Source: Acidobacteriota bacterium
GTDB taxonomy: Bacteria; Acidobacteriota; UBA890
Reading direction: 5' to 3'
Assembly: GCA_002722645.1 (NCBI GenBank)
Contig: PBML01000025.1
Location: 7,853-13,992 of the forward strand
Length of the DNA: 6,140 bases
In this document: piece after piece, positions 1 to 5,275 of the stretch
How the letters are laid out: every line of letters begins with the position of its first letter
How positions within the stretch are numbered: the stretch's first letter is position 1
Position numbers and translations under genes: made by a program
Notes under the pieces: generated by a model
What the model was told of the DNA's origin: nothing
The model's database searches: none
What the model saw: the letters and a program-made list of their open reading frames with translations, nothing else

Positions 1-773
1 GGATCGCCTTCACGGCGGCCGTCAAAATCGAATGTGTCCTCGGAGTTATAAAGGAGATCGGACGCCTCAACGAACTCGAAACCACCTTCGACGATCTCCT
101 CGAGCGCAAGCGCCTCATTGAGACGATGGACGCTCTCGTCACGTTCGTCGGTCTTGTCGGTGTGGGAATCAACCGCACCGAGAATACCGCCCGGCTTCAG
201 GACACGAAGCATACGTGGCACGTTGGCTACGCGAGCCTCACGTTCGCCGAAGTCGTGATAGTTCCGCACCGTGATCAACACGTCGAGGCTGTTCTCCGGC
301 AGGTCTTCAAGGGTATCAATAAGCTCGACGTTCGCCAGAACATCACCAACGCTACGCTCAGCATAGGCTGTCTCGGTGCGTGCCCTGAAACGATCGTTTA
401 CGGAGTCGCCCAACCCAATGATGGCGTAGACCTTGCCATCGGTACCAGCGATTTGCGACAAAATATGAGCGTTATACATCATCGAAGTGGACAGGTCGCC
501 GATTGCCATACCGGGCTCAACGCCGAAAAAAGCGTACAGCTCGAGCGGCTTGGTACCACCGTCGCGATAGTGATCGTCTTCAGATCGCCCGGCGACGTCC
601 AGAACCGCCGGATCGTAGCTGATCGGCTCAGGGGCAGCAGGTGGCGCAGGAGCTTCGACGGCAGTGTCATCAGTCGACTCCCCGCCAGCGCAGGCAGCAA
701 CAAAAGCAGTTAGCAACACCAAAACAAACGTTGCGAATGAACGGGAGGAAAGAAGACAACGAAGAGAAATCAT
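1..773 (-). CDS. Putative lipoprotein, COG4798-like class I methyltransferase fold protein (3' end missing)
   Basis: The open frame runs 257 codons from an ATG at 773 and leaves the window before its stop. Seen: a hydrophobic signal segment (about residues 12-27) ending in a V-A-A-C lipobox with Cys28, then a Pro/Ala-rich linker (about 38-50). Ala at +2 favours outer-membrane sorting. The body resembles COG4798 predicted methyltransferases: VEPGM (85-89), a GKVYA strand (113-117), RNYHDF (170-175) and a VLKPGG turn near 190. Odd: the loop after VEPGM, normally glycine-rich (of the D-L-x-A-G-G-G-Y kind), reads D-L-S-T-S-M-M-Y (93-100), so SAM binding is doubtful. Only a short C-terminal tail is probably missing, judging from usual family lengths. 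The start is supported by AGGAG 7 nt upstream. It is transcribed divergently from thyA. The fold family is fairly sure; the substrate and the catalytic status are unknown. Confidence 0.8.
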   Translation of the reverse strand, partial: MISLRCLLSSRSFATFVLVLLTAFVAACAGGESTDDTAVEAPAPPAAPEPISYDPAVLDVAGRSEDDHYRDGGTKPLELYAFFGVEPGMAIGDLSTSMMYNAHILSQIAGTDGKVYAIIGLGDSVNDRFRARTETAYAERSVGDVLANVELIDTLEDLPENSLDVLITVRNYHDFGEREARVANVPRMLRVLKPGGILGAVDSHTDKTDERDESVHRLNEALALEEIVEGGFEFVEASDLLYNSEDTFDFDGRREGD

Positions 774-780
774 GAATGCA

Positions 781-785
781 CTCCT
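781..785 (-). promoter_or_regulatory. Ribosome binding site of the methyltransferase-like lipoprotein
   Basis: AGGAG on the minus strand lies 7 nt before the ATG at 773. It fixes the start that gives a complete lipoprotein signal peptide. Confidence 0.7.
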
Positions 786-1094
786 AGAATCTTCGATTGC
801 GGGCGAGAACGTTCAAGGTGGAGCGTTGCCCGTGAAACGACCATTTAATCGCACCAGTTCTGACAGCAGGGTACGAAGAAGTGGCGCGAAAAGCCACCCC
901 GCTCACAGATCACGGTCGTCAGCGCAATGATTCTTTAACAGTAAGCCACGATTAAGTTGAAGGAAAAGACTGCCTTTCGCCGAAAACGTCGCACTGTTTG
1001 AGATCCCTAAAGTGAAAAATCTGGTGCGCGACAAAGACTCACACCGCGCCCTCGACATTCAGTGCGATAGCATCCCACTGATCAGAGAAGAATT
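786..1094. other. Divergent intergenic region
   Basis: About 309 bases separate the lipoprotein gene (leftward) from thyA (rightward), so promoters for both directions should lie here. I see no convincing -35/-10 pair on either strand. A weak leftward candidate is TTCAAC (954-959, minus strand) with TAAAGA 18 nt downstream. A weak rightward -10-like TAAAGT sits at 1008-1013 without a matching -35. A small inverted repeat, GTGGC with GCCAC around a 7-nt loop, lies at 881-897, and an 8-bp palindrome GAACGTTC at 807-814. No RNA gene is recognisable. Open frames across the region have no family-like composition. A modest purine-rich ribosome site, GAGAAG (1085-1090), lies 4 nt before the thyA ATG. 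Confidence 0.5.
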
Positions 1095-1889
1095 ATGAAG
1101 CAATATCTCGACTTGTTACAGCACATCTTCGATCACGGTTCCGATAAAGAAGATCGCACGGGAACCGGCACGCGCAGTTGTTTCGGCTATCAGATGCGCT
1201 TCGATCTTGAGGAAGGGTTCCCTGCACTAACTACAAAGAAGCTCCATCTGCGCTCGATCATTTACGAGCTGCTTTGGTTTCTGCGGGGGGAAAGCAACAT
1301 CGAATATCTCAATAACAACGACGTAACAATCTGGGATGAATGGGCTGATGAGGCAGGGAACCTCGGACCGGTATACGGCTATCAGTGGCGCCACTGGAAG
1401 ACACCGGCTGGCACAGAGGTTGATCAAATCGCCAACGTGATTGCGCAGATCAAAGCCAACCCCGACTCACGGCGGCACATCGTCAGCGCATGGAACGTCG
1501 CCGATGTCGAGCAGATGGTTCTGCCACCGTGCCACGCGCTATTTCAGTTCTACGTTGTCAATGACAAGCTCTCATGCCAGCTCTACCAGCGAAGTGCCGA
1601 CGTTTTTCTCGGGGTACCGTTCAACATTGCATCTTATGCGCTGCTAACTATGATGGTGGCTCAGGTTTGTGATCTTCAGGTGGGCGAGTTTGTCCATACG
1701 TTCGGCGACGTCCATCTGTACTTGAACCACTTGGAGCAGGCACGCGAACAACTTGGTCGCGAGCCGCGACCGCTGCCACGCATGCGGCTCAACCCCACTG
1801 TGAAGTCGGTCTTCAACTTCGAATATGAAGACTTCACGCTCAAAGCCTACGACCCGCACCCCCACATCAAGGCACCGATCGCGGTCTGA
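1095..1889 (+). CDS. thyA: Thymidylate synthase
   Basis: ThyA converts dUMP to dTMP, using 5,10-methylene-tetrahydrofolate as carbon donor and reductant and releasing dihydrofolate. It acts in the cytoplasm as a homodimer. The product has 264 residues, the same length as E. coli ThyA, and the key positions match in number as well as identity. The catalytic Cys146 sits in LPPCHALFQF. Arg21, the Arg126-Arg127 phosphate pair and Arg166 bind dUMP phosphate. Asp169, Asn177, His207 and Tyr209 contact the nucleotide. The C-terminus ends I-A-V with the usual short hydrophobic tail that closes over the folate. The protein is complete and intact. The folate-recycling partner folA follows after 29 nt on the same strand, suggesting one transcript. 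The start is supported by GAGAAG 4 nt upstream and by full alignment to the family N-terminus. Confidence 0.98.
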   Translation: MKQYLDLLQHIFDHGSDKEDRTGTGTRSCFGYQMRFDLEEGFPALTTKKLHLRSIIYELLWFLRGESNIEYLNNNDVTIWDEWADEAGNLGPVYGYQWRHWKTPAGTEVDQIANVIAQIKANPDSRRHIVSAWNVADVEQMVLPPCHALFQFYVVNDKLSCQLYQRSADVFLGVPFNIASYALLTMMVAQVCDLQVGEFVHTFGDVHLYLNHLEQAREQLGREPRPLPRMRLNPTVKSVFNFEYEDFTLKAYDPHPHIKAPIAV

Positions 1890-1903
1890 GACCGTGACGT
1901 GTG

Positions 1904-1907
1904 GGAG
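1904..1907 (+). promoter_or_regulatory. Ribosome binding site deciding the folA start
   Basis: GGAG within GTGGGAGAA lies 11 nt before the ATG at 1919. An alternative GTG at 1901 in the same frame would overlap this site and add six residues absent from the family, so ATG 1919 is preferred. Confidence 0.6.
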
Positions 1908-1918
1908 AATTTCCGGAC

Positions 1919-2416
1919 ATGAAGATCTCGATCATCGTGGCCATTGCCGACACCGGCGTGATTGGACGTAATAACGAGCTGCCCTGGCGCTTGTCGTCTG
2001 ATTTGCAGCGTTTCAAGAAGCTCACGATGGGGCATCATCTACTCCTGGGCCGCAAAACATTCGAGTCAATCGGCGGTCCATTACCTGGCCGGGAGATGAT
2101 TGTGGTGTCGCGTGGAACGCCCAATCTTCCGGGCGGGGTGCACCTAGCGCCTTCAGTCGACAGCGGCATTGAGCAGGCACAACTGGAGGGAGAAGAGGAA
2201 CTTTTCGTCGCTGGCGGAGCGTCGATCTACGCAGCGACGTTAACAAGTTGTCACCGGATATACCTGACGCAAGTACATACAGACATCCGTGGCGACGTAA
2301 TGTTCCCGAAGACTGATTGGTCCGTTTGGACTGAGGTTTCGCGCGAGGAAATTGTCGCCGACGATCGCAACGAACATCCGAGCACGTTCATCGTGTACGA
2401 CCGAAGGGCAAGTTAA
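1919..2416 (+). CDS. folA: Dihydrofolate reductase
   Basis: FolA reduces dihydrofolate to tetrahydrofolate with NADPH in the cytoplasm, regenerating the cofactor that ThyA consumes. The product has 165 residues, a normal length for bacterial chromosomal DHFR. Motifs seen: KISIIVAIA as the first strand; G-V-I-G-R-N-N-E-L-P-W-R-L (13-25), the Met20-loop region; catalytic Asp28 in SSDL, equivalent to E. coli Asp27; G-R-K-T-F-E-S-I-G, the NADPH-binding segment; PLPGR; and a VAGGASIYA stretch for the nicotinamide-binding glycine pair. The C-terminus ends in a usual beta strand (FIVYDR). Leu21 occupies the position of E. coli Met20, a common substitution. I chose ATG 1919 rather than the upstream GTG at 1901 because of the ribosome site and the family N-terminus. 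It probably shares a transcript with thyA. Nothing is broken or missing. Confidence 0.96.
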   Translation: MKISIIVAIADTGVIGRNNELPWRLSSDLQRFKKLTMGHHLLLGRKTFESIGGPLPGREMIVVSRGTPNLPGGVHLAPSVDSGIEQAQLEGEEELFVAGGASIYAATLTSCHRIYLTQVHTDIRGDVMFPKTDWSVWTEVSREEIVADDRNEHPSTFIVYDRRAS

Positions 2417-2477
2417 TAGGACCCGCCACGATCGTTTTGTTTTCGGCGCTGGTTGTTATGGCGTTGCAGAGTTCGAC
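2417..2477. other. Convergent gap between folA and the Nudix gene
   Basis: Two operons meet tail to tail in 61 bases, where transcription from both sides should end. I see no GC-rich hairpin followed by a T-run on either strand. The nearest symmetric element is the GAGATC/GATCTC repeat just inside the Nudix gene. Confidence 0.5.
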
Positions 2478-2960
2478 TCAAACGAGATCGGTGATCTCTA
2501 AAAAGCTCCTGGTAATTCGAGCCGTCGCGCCCCAAATTAATTTTCCAGCGACATGGAACTCCGGCACCGGGTAGCTAACTCCTGCGATTTGGCGTTGGCC
2601 ACGATGCTTGAAATTGTCGGGGTTGGAAAGTTCCTTGATATCAACCTCGAAGTACTCCGCAACTTCACGCTCGTCGACGGTGACCACGGCAGGGTTTCGA
2701 AGCCAACCAACCACCGGCGTAATTACAAAGCCAACCGGTGTCGGCACGTCATCGATCTTCCCGATGACCTCTATATCCTGAACAGCAACACCGAGTTCCT
2801 CGTTTATCTCACGTAGTGCTGTAGCGGTCAGATCGTTATCACCTGGGTCGTGGCGACCACCCGGAAAGGAAATCTGTCCGGGATGCGTCGGCATATCATC
2901 GGGTCGCAACGTGTAACCCAAACAAACGTGGTTATCCCGCTCGATGACGGGAACAAGCAC
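2478..2960 (-). CDS. Nudix hydrolase, CoA pyrophosphatase (NudL/UPF0035) family; N-terminus uncertain
   Basis: The family hydrolyses CoA or related dinucleotide pyrophosphates in the cytoplasm, usually giving phosphopantetheine and 3',5'-ADP. Counting from GTG 2960 (160 residues), the family signature lies at 28-35 (G-Q-I-S-F-P-G-G), followed by the Nudix box with Arg50-Glu51, the metal-binding Glu54-Glu55 pair and Gly57 (A-L-R-E-I-N-E-E-L-G-V). Asp takes the place of the first Nudix-box Glu, as in E. coli NudL. Odd: GTG 2960 falls inside the first domain strand (A-A-V-L-V-P-V). The same frame stays open to 3059 and encodes family-like sequence ahead of it (D-F-D-Y-L-V-K-R-L), but with no ATG, GTG or TTG. 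A start near 3050 would give 190 residues, close to E. coli NudL (192). That stretch overlaps the coxB 3' end. It is the last gene of the oxidase operon. Family sure, start not. Confidence 0.88.
   Translation of the reverse strand: MLVPVIERDNHVCLGYTLRPDDMPTHPGQISFPGGRHDPGDNDLTATALREINEELGVAVQDIEVIGKIDDVPTPVGFVITPVVGWLRNPAVVTVDEREVAEYFEVDIKELSNPDNFKHRGQRQIAGVSYPVPEFHVAGKLIWGATARITRSFLEITDLV
2484..2498. repeat. Short inverted repeat at the end of the Nudix gene
   Basis: GAGATC and GATCTC flank a 3-nt loop, a perfect 6-bp stem within the last codons of the Nudix gene. It lies at a convergent junction and might act as a weak bidirectional terminator. It has no T-tract on either side in the proper orientation and also encodes the E-I-T-D-L residues, so chance is quite possible. 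Confidence 0.25.
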
Positions 2961-3036
2961 CGCTGCTTCACTGAACCCGCCGATGGCCAGCCTCCGGCGG
3001 CGGTGAGCCCGCAGTCGCTTTACCAGATAATCAAAG

Positions 3037-3840
3037 TCAGGGGCGCGGATTCCCGAGCCTCACCTGCTGGTCGGCCATCCAAGCATCGAACTCGGCCTGG
3101 GGAAGGATCTGGTAGAAACCCCGCATGTTGTAGTGCGTAATGCCGCATAGCTGCGCGCAAGCAATCTCCCAGCACGTCTTGTTGGCATCACACTCCGGGG
3201 CCCGTCCCTCAAGTGGTGTTGTCTGTACGGCCCGGAAATGCACTGGGATCATCATCCCGGGAATGGCATCCTGCTTTACACGCATTTGGGGCAGAGAAAA
3301 GCTGTGGATCACGTCCTTCGTAGTCAGGTACACGACAATCTCGCGGTCGACCGGAAGGTAGAGATTGTTGAGGCTAAACACATCGTCCTTAGCCGCCGGA
3401 TCGTTGCGGTCAAGCCCGATATTGTTTCCTATCGCGTCATCTACAAGATTAATGTCGGTACGGCCGAACACACCGTCGGGCCCAGGATAGTGCACGCTCC
3501 ATGCGAATTGCTGAGCGACGATCCGCACCTCGAAGATGTCTCCATCTTCGGGGATATCAACCCAAGCGCCCCATGCCGGAATAGCGAAACCCACCAACAA
3601 AATTATCTCAACAAGAACCACGGCGCCTTCAACATACTTTGACAAGAGGCCATGTGCCCCTTCGTAACTGGCTTTTGGGTTTGCTTTGGCGCGGAAACGG
3701 AATAGCACATAGATGAAATAGATGCCCCAGCCAACAAACAGAATCGCCATAACCCAGTGCATCCATGTATTTAGCGCGTCGAGGCGAGCACCGTGTGCCG
3801 ACGCGTCGATGGGCATCCACCGATTCAGCAGTCCTTGCAT
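3037..3840 (-). CDS. coxB: Cytochrome c oxidase subunit II (CuA subunit)
   Basis: Subunit II accepts electrons from cytochrome c at a binuclear CuA centre on the periplasmic face and passes them to subunit I. It has 267 residues. Two membrane helices (about 26-49 and 72-94) precede a cupredoxin domain. CuA ligands seen: His179 in DVIHSF, then Cys228, Gln230, Cys232, His236 and Met239 (C-A-Q-L-C-G-I-T-H-Y-N-M). Trp114 in QQFAWSVHYPG is the likely electron entry residue. Gln230 replaces the more usual Glu, which contributes only a backbone carbonyl; Thermus ba3 also has Gln there. Two extra cysteines (217, 223) lie just before the site. No C-terminal CXXCH heme c domain exists, so this is not a caa3-type fusion, and no lipobox is seen. 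Its ATG directly follows the TAA of the preceding gene, with GGAGG 10 nt upstream. The position after coxC and subunit IV is unusual. Confidence 0.97.
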   Translation of the reverse strand: MQGLLNRWMPIDASAHGARLDALNTWMHWVMAILFVGWGIYFIYVLFRFRAKANPKASYEGAHGLLSKYVEGAVVLVEIILLVGFAIPAWGAWVDIPEDGDIFEVRIVAQQFAWSVHYPGPDGVFGRTDINLVDDAIGNNIGLDRNDPAAKDDVFSLNNLYLPVDREIVVYLTTKDVIHSFSLPQMRVKQDAIPGMMIPVHFRAVQTTPLEGRAPECDANKTCWEIACAQLCGITHYNMRGFYQILPQAEFDAWMADQQVRLGNPRP

Positions 3841-4110
3841 TTAACGTGAGCCTCCATTAATCACTTCGAACGAATCCCTGTGTTTTCTGCATTCCTTGCC
3901 ACGTCGGCGAAAGCTGACGAACAAGGCAACAAACCCAACCTGCACGGTGCCGATGACACCTAGCAGGAAAACAATTCCATTATTCATACCTCGTGCCATC
4001 GGCGAATCGCTCTCGCCCCAGCACACAGGGCAGGCCATTGCGGGTTCGACAACCCCAAGCAAGGCGACAGCGATCAATATCGCGACGGCAAAGCAAGCAC
4101 CATGCTTCAT
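3841..4110 (-). CDS. Small CPVC-motif membrane protein of the oxidase operon, function unknown
   Basis: Not a characterised gene that I can name. The 89-residue product starts with a signal-like hydrophobic segment (about 7-22) ending A-M-A before Cys27. Next comes C-P-V-C-W (27-31), then a Met-containing stretch S-P-M-A-R-G-M-N-N-G, a second hydrophobic helix (about 45-67) and a basic C-terminal tail (R-R-R-G-K). This predicts the C-P-V-C motif on the periplasmic side and the tail in the cytoplasm. It is not a heme c site because no His follows the second Cys. A membrane-tethered CXXC beside methionines just before coxB suggests copper handling or thiol chemistry for the CuA centre; that is inference. 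Cleavage at A-M-A is possible, while the lipobox match is poor. ATG 4110 overlaps closely with the upstream stop (TGAGATG), favouring it over a longer frame reaching back into the neighbour. Confidence 0.85.
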   Translation of the reverse strand: MKHGACFAVAILIAVALLGVVEPAMACPVCWGESDSPMARGMNNGIVFLLGVIGTVQVGFVALFVSFRRRGKECRKHRDSFEVINGGSR

Positions 4111-4111
4111 C

Positions 4112-4318
4112 TCATATCCCCAGTTCGTCAACCTTACGGATGAACTTGAGTCCGTAGGCAAGCAATACGAACGCCGAAACGAAAAAAAAGACGCCGAGCC
4201 CCAACGAGCCAAGCCTGTCGTTGAGCAAATACTGCCTCACCCCCCACCCGCCGACGAACATCCCGAGCAAGATTGAAACAGCGATAAAGAAGATGTGAAA
4301 CGCCTTAAGCGACAACAT
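4112..4318 (-). CDS. Small two-helix membrane protein of the oxidase operon, function unknown
   Basis: I do not recognise a named family. The 68-residue product has two hydrophobic helices (about 7-27 and 36-58) joined by a short polar loop containing R-Q-Y-L-L-N-D-R-L. It ends in a charged tail (F-I-R-K-V-D-E-L-G-I). It has no cysteines and only one histidine, so metal binding is unlikely. The ATG lies 3 nt after the subunit IV stop (TAAGGGATG) and the stop is 1 nt before the next ATG, so it is clearly translated as part of the oxidase operon. By size and topology it may be an extra small oxidase subunit or assembly factor. That is inference from position. Its coding status is supported by tight packing and by amphipathic-free, helix-like composition. 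Confidence 0.8.
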   Translation of the reverse strand: MLSLKAFHIFFIAVSILLGMFVGGWGVRQYLLNDRLGSLGLGVFFFVSAFVLLAYGLKFIRKVDELGI

Positions 4319-4321
4319 CCC

Positions 4322-4672
4322 TTAGTGAGCCTCCGTTTCCCCATGGTCGACGCCCTCCATGGAGAAATGCTCCCCCACCGCGTCTGCATAGTTACCGATC
4401 GGAAGGATGAAGAGGACGGCAAAAAACACCAGCGTCAACGCCAGCACCGAGTAAATGAATTTCTCCTCTGACAGCAAATGCATGAAGAAAGCTGCCACCA
4501 GGCCAGCTTTTATCGTCGCAATAAATAGAGCCACGATAATCGCCTGTGGCCCATTCAAATCGAGGTAGCTCACCGCGACGGTGATCAGCGTTGCTACCGC
4601 CAACGCGACGAACACAAGGAGGTAAGTGCGGGTCTCTTTCTTGATATCTTCGGGACTATTGTGCCCGCCCAT
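4322..4672 (-). CDS. Cytochrome c oxidase subunit IV family protein
   Basis: A 116-residue membrane protein of the prokaryotic cytochrome c oxidase subunit IV type, an accessory subunit thought to stabilise the oxidase. Three membrane helices are visible (about 17-37, 42-66 and 72-93). The second helix carries the family hallmark A-T-I-K-A-G-L-V-A-A-F-F-M-H-L with a buried Lys55. A charged N-terminus (G-G-H-N-S-P-E-D-I-K-K-E) precedes the first helix, and a His/Glu-rich tail follows the third. ATG 4672 is chosen because GAGGAGG sits 5 nt upstream and the family begins here. A longer frame to 4825 only reads the coxC region out of frame. It is 10 nt downstream of coxC, whose TGA stop is part of the ribosome site. 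Confidence 0.93.
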   Translation of the reverse strand: MGGHNSPEDIKKETRTYLLVFVALAVATLITVAVSYLDLNGPQAIIVALFIATIKAGLVAAFFMHLLSEEKFIYSVLALTLVFFAVLFILPIGNYADAVGEHFSMEGVDHGETEAH

Positions 4673-4677
4673 CAGGT

Positions 4678-4684
4678 CCTCCTC
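4678..4684 (-). promoter_or_regulatory. Ribosome binding site of subunit IV, fused to the coxC stop codon
   Basis: GAGGAGG lies 5 nt before ATG 4672, and the coxC stop TGA (4683-4685) supplies its first bases (TGAGGAGG). This arrangement suggests that terminating ribosomes restart directly on the next gene. Confidence 0.75.
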
Positions 4685-5267
4685 ACAGCAAGTAAAGGCT
4701 CGGGAACAGGAAGATCCACACGAGGTCAACAAAGTGCCAGTACAAACCCACGGACTCGATCCGGTTGACGTATTGCTCTGGCGCTGTCTTCCACATTTTC
4801 GCACCCGGCCCCAGCAAGTAGGCAATCACAACCATACCGCCGACCACATGCAACCCATGCAGGCCGGTGAGCGTGAAATAGATACCCATGTAATTATCCG
4901 ACCATGGGAAAAGACCTTGCGAGAATTCCTGGTTGTATTCGATCGCTTTGACAACCATGAAACCACCCGCGAGCAGCAAGGTGCAGAGAAAGTAAATCCG
5001 GAACTTTGCGAAGTCCTTCAGGCGCAGTGATGCCCACGACATGATGACCGTTACCGATGAGGTGATCAGGATCATCGTGTTAAGCGTTGCTAGCCCAACG
5101 TTCATTGGATGCTGGACCCAATCGGGGTTGCCAGTCCGCAGGATGACATAGCTCGAAAACAGCGCCCCAAACAACATCACCTCTGACGCCAGGAACAACC
5201 AGATACCCATCTTGGCGTTGTATAGGCCAGTATCGGGCCGAGCTTCTACGGTGTAGGGAATCTCCAT
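4683..5267 (-). CDS. coxC: Cytochrome c oxidase subunit III
   Basis: Subunit III is an integral membrane subunit of heme-copper oxidases that supports the stability and proton uptake of subunit I. The 194-residue product is the short, five-helix bacterial form. Hydrophobic helices lie at about 22-42, 58-80, 90-110, 128-152 and 174-193. Family motifs seen: W-L-F-L-A-S-E-V-M-L-F-G (23-34) with the conserved Glu29; T-G-L-H-G-L-H-V-V-G-G (134-144); and a terminal Y-W-H-F-V-D-L-V-W-I-F-L-F. The E-Y-N-Q-E-F segment after helix three fits the usual Ile-Glu-Tyr region. ATG 5267 lies 6 nt after the coxA stop. The junction TGAGGAACGATG makes the coxA stop part of the ribosome site. It is complete. Confidence 0.97.
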   Translation of the reverse strand: MEIPYTVEARPDTGLYNAKMGIWLFLASEVMLFGALFSSYVILRTGNPDWVQHPMNVGLATLNTMILITSSVTVIMSWASLRLKDFAKFRIYFLCTLLLAGGFMVVKAIEYNQEFSQGLFPWSDNYMGIYFTLTGLHGLHVVGGMVVIAYLLGPGAKMWKTAPEQYVNRIESVGLYWHFVDLVWIFLFPSLYLL

Positions 5268-5269
5268 CG

Positions 5270-5275
5270 TTCCTC
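5270..5275 (-). promoter_or_regulatory. Ribosome binding site of coxC, overlapping the coxA stop
   Basis: GAGGAA is formed from the last bases of the coxA TGA stop and sits 2 nt before ATG 5267. A second, better-spaced AGGAGGG lies just upstream inside coxA. Both imply tight translational coupling. Confidence 0.55.

Noticed and set aside
126..713. 195-codon plus-strand open frame
   Set aside because: It lies opposite the lipoprotein gene, whose product has a signal peptide, lipobox and methyltransferase-family motifs. This frame shows no family features.
807..814. GAACGTTC palindrome as an SOS (LexA-type) operator
   Set aside because: Known GAAC/GTTC-type LexA boxes need a spacer between half-sites, and this one has none. 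A single 8-bp palindrome can arise by chance.
881..897. GTGGC/GCCAC hairpin as a terminator
   Set aside because: The stem is only 5 bp and no T-run follows on either strand. It also lies upstream of both genes, not after one.
664..930. 88-codon plus-strand open frame reaching into the divergent intergenic region
   Set aside because: Low-complexity, Arg/Ser-rich product with no recognisable motif, no good ribosome site, and overlap with the lipoprotein signal sequence on the other strand.
2484..2498. GAGATC/GATCTC as a firm rho-independent terminator
   Set aside because: The stem is short and AT-mixed, no T-tract follows in either direction, and the bases are coding. It is kept only as a weak repeat.
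3238..3642. 134-codon plus-strand open frame
   Set aside because: It is antisense to coxB, whose CuA motifs and helices are intact.
4626..5030. 134-codon plus-strand open frame
   Set aside because: It is antisense to coxC and the start of subunit IV, both clear family members.
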